NCBI GenBank assembly: GCA_017390225.1
Contig: JAFPCL010000106.1
Span: 1-5,987 of the forward strand
Source: Clostridia bacterium
Lineage (GTDB): Bacteria; Bacillota; Clostridia; CAKSNL01; HGM11501
Reading direction: 5' to 3'
Length of the DNA: 5,987 nucleotides
The position numbers were made by a program, and so were the translations under genes. Below the pieces are notes generated by a model. The model was given only the letters and a program-made list of their open reading frames with translations. It searched no databases and was not told the DNA's origin. This document shows positions 1 to 5,987 of the stretch, one piece after another. Position 1 is the stretch's first letter; every line of letters begins with the position of its first letter.

Positions 1-40
1 ACATACATCTTTGTTTATTGCGAATCGTTTCGGGATTCTA

Positions 41-98
41 CACCTCATCCGTCAGGCAAGCCTGACACCTTCCCCTCAAGGGGAAGGCTTTCATTTTT
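41..98. repeat. Two-hairpin intergenic repeat (REP/MITE-like)
   Basis: Two adjacent perfect inverted repeats are visible. The first has arms GTCAGGC (51-57) and GCCTGAC (60-66). The second has arms CCTTCCCC (68-75) and GGGGAAGG (80-87) around a TCAA loop, followed by a T-rich stretch to about 98. The block is GC-rich compared with its AT-rich surroundings. From memory, blocks of the form 'CCTCATCC - hairpin - ACCTTCCCC - loop - GGGGAAGG' recur in intergenic regions of many Clostridia, so a dispersed palindromic element is the likeliest identity. The second hairpin with its T-rich tail could also act as a weak plus-strand terminator. It has no T-run on the minus strand, so it is a poor terminator for the small gene at 173-526. 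Copy number cannot be judged from this window. Confidence 0.6.
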
Positions 99-120
99 CG
101 ACAACATATAATGACTGCAT

Positions 121-130
121 CATCCGGATG
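121..130. repeat. 10-bp perfect palindrome CATCCGGATG
   Basis: The ten bases are their own reverse complement. They lie between the two-hairpin repeat and the end of the small minus-strand gene. This could be a protein-binding half-site pair, part of the neighbouring repeat element, or chance. No function is assigned. The rest of 1-172 shows no gene: the only open frame there is translated repeat. Confidence 0.3.
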
Positions 131-172
131 CTAAACTTTACAGCACAAGTTCGTATCAAGTCAGGACAAAAA

Positions 173-526
173 TCAGTATATCCAATGCCATAAATATGGA
201 TATATCACACCATCTGCACTACCTGTCTTTGACCAAATCGTATTCCATGAAACCTCTTTCCAGTTACCATCATCATAAACAAAGGTCAGAACATTTCCAC
301 TCGATTTGCCTTTTGATACATAATAAACTTTTGAAACGCCACATGTTTCATACTCTAAAACCTTAAAGAATTCATTATCCCCAACCATCGTATTTTGTTT
401 ATATGTATCCTTAAACTCATCATAATGTTTCTTTGTAAGAACTTCGCATTTAACAAGAGAGAATATATATGTAATGATTAGGCATAGAAAAAACCCAATG
501 ATTAAGTATTTAATCTTTGTTTTCAT
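173..526 (-). CDS. Small membrane-anchored or exported hypothetical protein (117 aa)
   Basis: I do not recognise this protein. The N-terminus is positively charged (MKTKIKY), followed by a hydrophobic segment at about residues 8-25, which fits an uncleaved signal anchor or a signal peptide. Cys27 follows this segment, but the preceding residues (LVK) do not form a proper lipobox, so a lipoprotein is unlikely. The remaining 90 residues should lie outside the membrane. They begin charged (about 28-45), then become beta-like and rich in aromatic residues, with W at 89, 94 and 98 and the C-terminal end LWHWIY. The ATG at 526 is supported by a purine-rich site (AAGAGAAG) a few bases upstream and by an extended -10 promoter about 100 bp upstream. 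The gene ends in TGA at 173-175 with no clear intrinsic terminator after it. It is separated from the large gene by a terminator and has its own promoter, so it is probably monocistronic. It uses TTA, CTA and TCA codons nine times, unlike the large gene. A real gene is likely; its role is unknown. Confidence 0.7.
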   Translation of the reverse strand: MKTKIKYLIIGFFLCLIITYIFSLVKCEVLTKKHYDEFKDTYKQNTMVGDNEFFKVLEYETCGVSKVYYVSKGKSSGNVLTFVYDDGNWKEVSWNTIWSKTGSADGVIYPYLWHWIY

Positions 527-560
527 GGTCTATCTTCTCTTTCTTTTTCGTCAAAATATA

Positions 561-584
561 GTACACTTCATATAAGGGGTGTAC
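561..584. promoter_or_regulatory. GTACAC/GTGTAC inverted repeat in the leader of the small gene
   Basis: Perfect 6-bp arms GTACAC (561-566) and GTGTAC (579-584) flank 12 AT-rich bases. The repeat lies downstream of the predicted transcription start of the small gene (about 622) and 35 bp or more before its ATG. It could be an operator read as DNA or a weak leader hairpin. With 6-bp arms, chance cannot be excluded. Confidence 0.35.
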
Positions 585-628
585 GATTTTAGATGTCTTT
601 TTTTAGCTACGTTTAACTTTACGAGTTT

Positions 629-657
629 ATTATAACACAGTATCATTCCAATTGCAA
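629..657 (-). promoter_or_regulatory. Extended -10 sigma-A-type promoter of the small gene
   Basis: Read on the minus strand, TTGCAA (657-652) is followed by a 17-bp spacer and a perfect TATAAT (634-629). A TG one base ahead of the -10 gives the extended TGnTATAAT form. The predicted start of transcription is near 622, which leaves a leader of roughly 95 nt before the ATG at 526. That is long enough for regulation in the leader, where the GTACAC inverted repeat lies. The -35 is only a partial match, but the extended -10 compensates. Confidence 0.65.
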
Positions 658-674
658 TAAATTTATCTTAACGT

Positions 675-713
675 AAAAAACATCCTGCTTCGCTTTTGCA
701 AAGCAGGATGTTT
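675..713 (-). terminator. Rho-independent terminator of the large glycoside hydrolase-like gene
   Basis: A perfect 13-bp stem is formed by 678-690 and 701-713 (core CATCCTGCTT/AAGCAGGATG). The 10-nt loop can form two further inner pairs. On the minus strand the stem runs directly into six T residues (680 to 675). It starts about 10 bp past the TAA stop at 722-724, the expected place for the end of that transcript. It separates the large gene from the small one. Confidence 0.9.
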
Positions 714-721
714 CCATTTAA

Positions 722-3700
722 TTAGTCATCAAAGCTCAATGCGTTAAACAAGGGATCCAAAGCGGCAAAATTGCTACCGAAGCCGAACACGCGAACACTT
801 GCGGTGTTCTCGGGGGCATCCATGGAAAGTTCAACACCTAACATGTTGATGCCGTTGGTAATCTTGCGGCTTTCGATTTTTGTGCTGATGAGGCGTTCGT
901 CAGCATCGTAGAAGCCAATCAGAACGTTTGCCTGTTTTTCTTCTGCATCGACCTTTGCATCGGCACGAAGCCAGATAATATCTTTATTCAAGATATCTGC
1001 ATTGGTGGGCTTTGTGCGGCTTTGTGCATCCACGGTGTAGGTCTGACCCATCTGGCCGTTGGAGAGCACAAGCTCTACGGGATTTGCAAAGTTAAGCGTC
1101 TTGTTTGTCACGTCTTCGCCGTTATGGGTCAGCGTGCTTCCATCCAGTGTTGCATTATATACCACGCGAAGGTTTGCAACATCCACATCTTCCACAACAT
1201 CCACGTAAATCATGCCGCTGTTGGTGTCGATTTCTACTTTTGCGCTGACAGTTTCGCCGGTTGCGGGATCTTGCAGGCTGAAGGATTCCAGCTTGTTATC
1301 CAGCTGAACCAAGTTGGAATACAGCTTGATGTTCTTAAGGAAGATATTCGATCCGGCATGACGGAAGAAGTTGATATAGCCTTTTTCCTTAATGGAATTT
1401 GCGGCACTGATACCGGTACCTAAAGCGCCGGTCTTGCAGTTTTCATAGCTGAAGCCGCTGGAAGTAATGTCGTAGATGTAGAAGAGCTTATCCCAAGAAC
1501 CGTTGGTGCGCTTGGCATAAATTGTGATATCGTCGCCGGTATCGCAAGCACGAACGGTGACATAGCCTTGTTCTACATTGACCGTTCCCGTCATGGGAGC
1601 GATGGAATAACTTGTGTAATCTGCAAAATTATTGGAGCTTGTGAGCAAATACATATTGGAGCCATAGCAACCAAACCAAATGCCTGCAAAAGAAGTAATC
1701 CAATCTCCATTCGTGTTGCTTCGCAGATTTGTGAAACCAATGCCGTTTGCCGTATTCGGGAAAATGTGTGTATTATCAACGGCAATATCATACTCCAGAA
1801 CATACGGTGCGGTGAAGGTTTCTTTCAATGACAGCAAATCATTGGTTGTCGTTGAAAAATCTCCGTTGGGACCAATTGCCGTTGCGCCGTGCTTGGTTTG
1901 TACCTTATAGACACCGGTAGCAACGCGCCACAGGCTGGCGTTATCGGGAAGTGATGTGCCTGCATAGTTATTGGGAACTGCCGTTGTCTGTGTCGATTTT
2001 TGGTCAACCACAATATTCAAGGTGTAGTTCTGGGTGACGCCATTTTCCGTGTAGACAACGGTGTGACCGGTCAATTGATTGCGGAAATCGAACCATTCGT
2101 GAGCGGCATAAACATCATTCAGATAAGTTACACCATCGGAATTGGTGATCAAGCGCATTTGGGACAAATCCGTATCGTAGCCTACTTTTGCGGTGATGAT
2201 ACCGGACTGCGTATCAATCGAAATATTCTGGCTTGTTACGCCGTCGAATTCAAATTCCGGCACGGTACCGCGGTTGACATATACTTTATAGGTTCGGGTT
2301 GCACCACCACCGATGACCAGCATCGATGTTGCCTTGGTATCGGAAAGTGCAACGTAAGGATTGGTCGACAAAAGCTTACCGCCGACTCTGAAGATTGTTC
2401 CCTTCATTGTGGAGCAGAACACAGGTTCGATGCTCTTAATATCCTGTGTTTCAGACACTGTGAAGGTAACCGTGAACTTTTCGTTGTCAATCAGGACATT
2501 CTTGGAAACTTCCTTGCCGGTTGCCTTATCCAGCAGAGCCGCCATGGAGATGCCCAACTTGATATCTTCAAAGTTGGTTGCAAAGTTCATGGGACCCCAA
2601 TAGGTCTGATTTCCTGCATGATGGAAGAAGCCCATATGACCGGGGTTAGCAATGGAGTTTTCCTTCATGCGGCCGCTTCCGGTTTCACCGGTGATAAGAT
2701 TTTCAAAATCAAAACCGGAGGTGCCGATATTGGTCAGGTTGAAAACGTCCACATAGGCGCCGTCTTTATCAAGAACGCTGATTTTGATGTTGCTGCCGTT
2801 ATCGGTTACACGAAGCGTAACAAAAGCTTCGTATGCAGGTGTCATATTCTCTATCGTTGCCGTAGAATAGTTGACGGCATGATTAAAGTTCTGCGTGTAG
2901 CTTGCACCCGTGCCGTTGATAAACAGGCGCACTTTGTTGCCGTTTACGGCAATCCAGATACCTCTGCACTCCGTGATATAGTCGAAATTCGATACGGAAC
3001 GCAGATTGAAGAAATTGGAGAAAGGAATGTGGTCGGTTTTATCGTCCGATGCCAGCATGCAAGTGAAAATCGAGGGAGATGCATATCTGTCGACCGTACC
3101 GAAAACATGGTTGGCAGCGATGCTATTGCCCACAAGCGTTGTTGTTCCGGCAAATTCACCGACAGTCAATGTGCCTTGGGTTACCGTCCACGGGTCACCA
3201 TCAACCGGCACGGAATTATTCGGGAAATAGGTCGTGGTATTGGTTGCCACAGGAGGATCTGCCCAGTTTACGGTCAGATTGTAAACAATGGTTTCGCCGT
3301 CCTCGGTGTAGACAAGTTCATTATTTGTCTTGCTGTGATACAGGTCGAACACATTTCTGCCATTGACGTCCATACCATTTAAGATGATTGTGCCTTCACA
3401 GTCGGGAATCAGCTTAGCTTTCCAAAGCTTGGTCGTGTAGTATGTGCTGAGCACAGCTTCTTTCGTGTTGTGATTGATTGAAAGCGTTTGTTCTTTGGCA
3501 TCCTTGATAATAAAGGTATTGACCAAAGCTTCATTCTTGAGTGCCAAGGTACCGTATGCCAATGTTTTATCGTTTGCATCCTTTACGCGATAGTTCAGGC
3601 GTTCGTTAAATTCGCCCAGCATAACATTTTTGACGTATTTACCATTATCGATTACACCACGTCTGGGAATCGTGATAAATTCAACATGGTCTGCCCCTGT

Positions 3701-5638
3701 AAGATCGGATGCAATGTGATTTAACACATAGTACTGCAAATCGGAATTCAGGTCAACGTCAACGCTTACTACATTATAAGTGGTTGCTTCGTTAGACAAT
3801 GCCGGGAAATCGGCTTTATAACGATAGTTAAAACGTGCATTGGGTGCACAGTCACCCATATCCAAGAACTGAATGGGATCAAAGCCGGCATCATCATAAG
3901 GCATACCGTCGAAGGCTTTGATGTCCATGGTCTGAGAACCGGCGCCCTTCAAATCAAGCCATACTCTGGGAACGGCAAACTGCAAAACATTGCCTTCCAC
4001 ATAGAGGTCAACCCAACCAATGGTTGTCCAGTTCCAACCGCCGGAGGTGACTTCGACGCTACCAAGCATACTATCTACATCCACGTTTCTGTTGATCATG
4101 AAATCATAACCATAGAAACCGTCGCGATAGTCGCAGTCGCGGTTGATGAGAACATTCATCCAACGGCTTGCCTTGGCAGGGGATACATCTTCCTGACACT
4201 TCAGATAGAAGTATACAAATTCGCCGTCACGGGTGACCTTCACGGTATCCAGGTCATTATCGCCGGTGAAGTTCGTGTAGTAGCAAGCCTGATCTGCGGC
4301 AACATAATGATAATATTCATCATCTGCACGTAAGGGATCGCGCGTAACGGAACCGAGATAGTTACGATATGCTTCGTCGTTGATGTCATCCAAAAATTCA
4401 GGTGCAACATCATTCCACTGAGAAGCACTTCCCGTTACGTCAATTGTCTTCGCCGCCGAAGATGCGGGAATCTGACGAACACCCTTATAGCGACGGATGT
4501 AATATGTAAGATAGTAATAGTAGTTATCGCCGTAGCCGTACCCTCTGTCATGATAGTCACGCATGGGTTCGATATCACGGTTGTATTCCCAGCTCCAGCA
4601 GTCAACGAAATAGCTGAGGAAGCCGGGGTTTCTGTTCGGAGAGCTCTTGAAATAGATTGCAATGAATTCGTTCCACTGGGTAACAAATACGAAACGGGGA
4701 TTTACAGACAGCGCATGCTCCCACTGTGCTTTAAAGAAGGTGCCGTTGCGGGGATTATGCCCGGAGGTCAAGCGGCTCGTTCTTGTGGAACTTTTACCTT
4801 TACCTGTGACAGAGGGGTCAGCGGTGGAAACAGCAACTTCTTCGGCTACGCCGTTTGCCGTGGCATAAGACCAGTTCTGCGACACCCATGCCCAACTCTT
4901 TTCACCATAATTGATCCAGCACTTACGGGTTTCAAAGGTGCTGAAGAGCTTATAAGCTTCCGAATCTGCTCCTGCTTCGGAACGGATAGCGGAAATATCG
5001 CCCAGAAGCAGATACCTTCCGTTCCATTTAAACCACAGGTCCTGCACTTTTGCATACAGCTTGGCATCGACCTTGTTCGGATCAAAAAAACTGTTATACA
5101 GATCGATAGCCGTTTGTCCGGGATTGGAATTGAAAACAGAAGTAATCTTGGGAACATCCATGCCCTCTTCTTTCATCTTCGCATACTCATTGATAATGGA
5201 AGTAATAACCTCAGGATATACAACCGCATTGGTGTTATCGAACATAATAACGTCAATGCCGGCGTCCGTCAACATTTGCGCATGCTTACGAATAATGAAC
5301 GGATCCTGGTTGTGATAGTAACCAAAATAAGGTTCACTCCACCAATGGTAGGATTTTTCCGTACCATAGGGAATTTCACCCAAACCGATATGATACAAGT
5401 CCTGTGCGTCATAACCATTGGTATGCGTAGACATCCAAATATAATAGAACATACCGACGGTTTTATCGCTCTTGGGACCACCGACCTGATCATAGGTGGG
5501 CATGTCCATATGAACACCGTCATGAATGAGCGCACCGACCCAAGTGTCCGGCATGATATCTCTGGCAAAAACCGGAGAAACTGCGGACAAAACCAGTGCC
5601 AATGTGCAGACGAACAGCACAAACCACTTTTTCTGCAT
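722..5638 (-). CDS. Secreted multimodular GH71/GH99-like glycoside hydrolase with CBM9-like and duplicated lectin-like modules (1638 aa)
   Basis: This is probably an exported polysaccharide-active enzyme; substrate and linkage are unknown. Residues 1-25 are a signal peptide (KK, a hydrophobic core, then VFA before Arg26). Residues about 61-385 resemble GH71/GH99-like (beta/alpha)-barrels: MFYYIW (63-68), HWWSEP (98-103), RKHAQML (117-123), GIDVIMFDNTN (127-137), VTQWNEF (319-325), and a Tyr-rich stretch ending YYIRRYKG (379-386). Glu324, Glu102 and Asp134 are catalytic candidates by motif only. Residues about 397-608 look like a CBM9-type beta-sandwich, starting at GSASQWNDVAPEF and including a FVYFYLKC strand. 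About 614-700 is another beta domain. Residues 705-1123 and 1126-1538 are two copies of a beta domain, concanavalin-like jelly roll, beta domain unit. Residues 1541-1638 form a final beta domain resembling clostridial domains that end in 'VKVF-W...PL'. I see no LPXTG, SLH, dockerin or C-terminal membrane helix. The ATG is fixed by AGAGG 7 bp upstream and by the signal peptide. The reading frame appears intact. The existence and export of this protein are secure; the GH71/99-like assignment is by recall of motifs. Confidence 0.9.
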   Translation of the reverse strand: MQKKWFVLFVCTLALVLSAVSPVFARDIMPDTWVGALIHDGVHMDMPTYDQVGGPKSDKTVGMFYYIWMSTHTNGYDAQDLYHIGLGEIPYGTEKSYHWWSEPYFGYYHNQDPFIIRKHAQMLTDAGIDVIMFDNTNAVVYPEVITSIINEYAKMKEEGMDVPKITSVFNSNPGQTAIDLYNSFFDPNKVDAKLYAKVQDLWFKWNGRYLLLGDISAIRSEAGADSEAYKLFSTFETRKCWINYGEKSWAWVSQNWSYATANGVAEEVAVSTADPSVTGKGKSSTRTSRLTSGHNPRNGTFFKAQWEHALSVNPRFVFVTQWNEFIAIYFKSSPNRNPGFLSYFVDCWSWEYNRDIEPMRDYHDRGYGYGDNYYYYLTYYIRRYKGVRQIPASSAAKTIDVTGSASQWNDVAPEFLDDINDEAYRNYLGSVTRDPLRADDEYYHYVAADQACYYTNFTGDNDLDTVKVTRDGEFVYFYLKCQEDVSPAKASRWMNVLINRDCDYRDGFYGYDFMINRNVDVDSMLGSVEVTSGGWNWTTIGWVDLYVEGNVLQFAVPRVWLDLKGAGSQTMDIKAFDGMPYDDAGFDPIQFLDMGDCAPNARFNYRYKADFPALSNEATTYNVVSVDVDLNSDLQYYVLNHIASDLTGADHVEFITIPRRGVIDNGKYVKNVMLGEFNERLNYRVKDANDKTLAYGTLALKNEALVNTFIIKDAKEQTLSINHNTKEAVLSTYYTTKLWKAKLIPDCEGTIILNGMDVNGRNVFDLYHSKTNNELVYTEDGETIVYNLTVNWADPPVATNTTTYFPNNSVPVDGDPWTVTQGTLTVGEFAGTTTLVGNSIAANHVFGTVDRYASPSIFTCMLASDDKTDHIPFSNFFNLRSVSNFDYITECRGIWIAVNGNKVRLFINGTGASYTQNFNHAVNYSTATIENMTPAYEAFVTLRVTDNGSNIKISVLDKDGAYVDVFNLTNIGTSGFDFENLITGETGSGRMKENSIANPGHMGFFHHAGNQTYWGPMNFATNFEDIKLGISMAALLDKATGKEVSKNVLIDNEKFTVTFTVSETQDIKSIEPVFCSTMKGTIFRVGGKLLSTNPYVALSDTKATSMLVIGGGATRTYKVYVNRGTVPEFEFDGVTSQNISIDTQSGIITAKVGYDTDLSQMRLITNSDGVTYLNDVYAAHEWFDFRNQLTGHTVVYTENGVTQNYTLNIVVDQKSTQTTAVPNNYAGTSLPDNASLWRVATGVYKVQTKHGATAIGPNGDFSTTTNDLLSLKETFTAPYVLEYDIAVDNTHIFPNTANGIGFTNLRSNTNGDWITSFAGIWFGCYGSNMYLLTSSNNFADYTSYSIAPMTGTVNVEQGYVTVRACDTGDDITIYAKRTNGSWDKLFYIYDITSSGFSYENCKTGALGTGISAANSIKEKGYINFFRHAGSNIFLKNIKLYSNLVQLDNKLESFSLQDPATGETVSAKVEIDTNSGMIYVDVVEDVDVANLRVVYNATLDGSTLTHNGEDVTNKTLNFANPVELVLSNGQMGQTYTVDAQSRTKPTNADILNKDIIWLRADAKVDAEEKQANVLIGFYDADERLISTKIESRKITNGINMLGVELSMDAPENTASVRVFGFGSNFAALDPLFNALSFDD
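1025..3526 (-). repeat. Tandem duplication within the large gene: two copies of an approximately 415-residue unit
   Basis: Copy 1 covers protein residues 705-1123 (DNA 2270-3526) and copy 2 covers 1126-1538 (DNA 1025-2263). Matching landmarks recur in the same order at an almost constant offset: VYTEDG (776) and VYTENG (1195); PNN (806 and 1222); NLRS (878 and 1304); GIW (893 and 1319); SGF (974 and 1394); FFHHAGN (1004) and FFRHAGS (1424); DKATG (1037) and DPATG (1457). Offsets are 416 to 426. Within each copy a jelly-roll domain (about 796-1028 and 1213-1442), ending in DIKL or NIKL as many concanavalin-type domains do, is flanked by two smaller beta domains. The copies have diverged widely in protein sequence, so the duplication is old. 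The jelly rolls are probably carbohydrate-binding. Confidence 0.85.
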
Positions 5639-5645
5639 AAAAAAA

Positions 5646-5650
5646 CCTCT
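5646..5650 (-). promoter_or_regulatory. Ribosome binding site AGAGG of the large gene
   Basis: On the minus strand AGAGG (within GAAAAGAGG) is separated from the ATG at 5638 by seven T residues, an ideal spacing for a Firmicutes-type start. It supports the chosen start and therefore the complete signal peptide. Confidence 0.75.
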
Positions 5651-5679
5651 TTTCTGAAAAAATTAACACAGTCACATTT

Positions 5680-5708
5680 ACTATACTAAATTTTTTAAAA
5701 AATAGCAA
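5680..5708 (-). promoter_or_regulatory. Probable sigma-A-type promoter of the large gene
   Basis: On the minus strand TTGCTA (5708-5703) and TATAGT (5685-5680) are 17 bp apart. They match the consensus at four and five of six positions. Transcription would start near 5673, giving a leader of about 35 nt. The spacer carries a perfect AT palindrome (ATTTTTTAAAAAAT, 5690-5703), a likely bent or rigid A-tract that may help or modulate the promoter. The surrounding DNA is very AT-rich, so some -10-like matches are expected by chance. Confidence 0.5.
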
Positions 5709-5882
5709 GCCTTTTTTTAAAATTGCAAATAAATATATAAATAATAACCAAAACCATCGAGCAATAATTATTGAAAATGACAAATGGTTTTTTGAGGGAA
5801 TTCCATCTTTTATCTTTATTGTATAAATTGTAAATACAGTAAAAATGGGGCTGTAAAATAATTCTTTTGAATCCGGGGATGG
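5709..5882. other. AT-rich intergenic region upstream of the large gene
   Basis: I see no gene here. The open frames that cross it on the minus strand have no supported start, read through hairpins and give compositionally odd peptides. The stretch is strongly AT-rich, with A- and T-tracts at 5712-5718 and 5730-5750, consistent with an upstream promoter region. A short inverted repeat TGTAT (5820-5824) and ATACA (5834-5838) is visible but is weak in such AT-rich DNA. No riboswitch-like fold was recognised. Confidence 0.5.
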
Positions 5883-5910
5883 AAAAAAAGAGTGCGCAAG
5901 CGTGCGAACT
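5883..5910 (-). terminator. Probable intrinsic terminator of a minus-strand gene beyond the right edge
   Basis: On the minus strand an imperfect stem (5910-5903 with 5898-5891, 7 of 8 pairs, 4-nt loop) is followed by one C and seven T residues (5889-5883). The orientation would end a transcript entering from beyond position 5987. It would also insulate the large gene from upstream transcription. The stem contains one mismatch, so confidence is moderate. Confidence 0.5.
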
Positions 5911-5914
5911 GAAT

Positions 5915-5971
5915 ACATTATCAAGGCGTAGCCTTGATAATGTCATCCCGAAGGCGTACGATGGTACGTCT
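5915..5971. repeat. Hairpin cluster, possibly the edge of a dispersed repeat
   Basis: A perfect 13-bp inverted repeat (5915-5927 with 5931-5943) encloses the trinucleotide GTA. A second hairpin follows with arms at 5952-5959 and 5964-5971 (eight pairs including one G-T) around GATG. The motif AAGGCGTA occurs in both (5923-5930 and 5951-5958). The TGTCATCCCGA stretch (5941-5951) resembles the start of intergenic repeats common in Clostridia, as I recall them. The cluster runs to the window edge, ending in a CGTTCGTTCG tandem, so its full extent is unknown. Confidence 0.5.
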
Positions 5972-5987
5972 GGGCGTTCGTTCGCGC

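Noticed and set aside
41..98. CRISPR array or tRNA at the left edge
   Set aside because: There is no repeated spacer-sized periodicity and no cloverleaf. The structure is just two adjacent simple hairpins.
11..193. A 60-codon plus-strand open frame at the left edge
   Set aside because: Most of it is translated two-hairpin repeat, and it overlaps the end of the small minus-strand gene.
173..526. Lipoprotein assignment for the small protein based on Cys27
   Set aside because: The residues before the Cys are Leu-Val-Lys. A Lys at -1 does not fit a lipobox.
2000..3382. A 460-codon open frame on the plus strand inside the large gene
   Set aside because: It is codon-aligned with the minus-strand gene, so it stays open only because that gene avoids TTA, CTA and TCA. 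The peptide is Cys/His/Ile-rich without recognisable domains, and the minus-strand gene has a signal peptide, a ribosome binding site and family motifs.
4550..5689. A 379-codon open frame on the plus strand over the catalytic domain
   Set aside because: It is in the same codon-aligned register and has the same cause. It has no convincing ribosome binding site or domain, and it overlaps the best-supported part of the real gene.
5820..5838. Inverted repeat TGTAT/ATACA as an operator
   Set aside because: Five-bp arms in DNA this AT-rich are expected by chance, and the repeat is about 135 bp upstream of the predicted promoter.
5520..5946. Two minus-strand open frames of 83 and 134 codons upstream of or overlapping the large gene's start
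   Set aside because: They read through the hairpins, the likely terminator and the promoter. They have no ribosome binding site, and one overlaps the signal-peptide region in another frame.

Overview
The window holds one very large gene, one small gene and repeat-like flanks. It looks like chromosomal DNA of a low-to-medium GC member of the Clostridia, probably an uncultured gut or rumen bacterium. The reasons are AT-rich intergenic DNA with sigma-A-like promoters, purine-rich Shine-Dalgarno sites, a Gram-positive-style signal peptide, a secreted multimodular carbohydrate-active protein, and short GC-richer hairpin repeats of the kind scattered through clostridial genomes. The taxonomic placement is an inference; no ribosomal or other marker gene is present.

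Layout, left to right. Positions 1-172 are non-coding and contain a two-hairpin repeat. Positions 173-526 (minus strand) encode a 117-residue membrane-anchored or exported protein of unknown function. It has its own extended -10 promoter (629-657) and a GTACAC/GTGTAC inverted repeat in its leader. A strong intrinsic terminator at 675-713 ends the large gene. Positions 722-5638 (minus strand) encode a 1638-residue secreted protein. Positions 5639-5987 hold the large gene's ribosome binding site and promoter, an AT-rich stretch, a probable terminator for a gene lying beyond the right edge, and a cluster of hairpins that looks like the edge of a dispersed repeat.

The large protein reads as a signal peptide, a GH71/GH99-like (beta/alpha)-barrel, a CBM9-like beta-sandwich, a further beta domain, and then two tandem copies of a unit of about 415 residues (beta domain, concanavalin-type jelly roll, beta domain), ending in a C-terminal beta domain. 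It is probably an exported polysaccharide-active enzyme. It has no visible cell-wall anchor, SLH repeats or dockerin, and its substrate cannot be read from the sequence.

The two genes do not appear to form an operon: a terminator and a separate promoter lie between them. Their codon use also differs sharply. The large gene almost never uses TTA, CTA or TCA, while the small gene uses them freely. The most notable signals are the duplicated lectin-like unit, the multimodular architecture without an anchor, and the codon contrast. I see no CRISPR array, tRNA, rRNA, transposase or phage gene.
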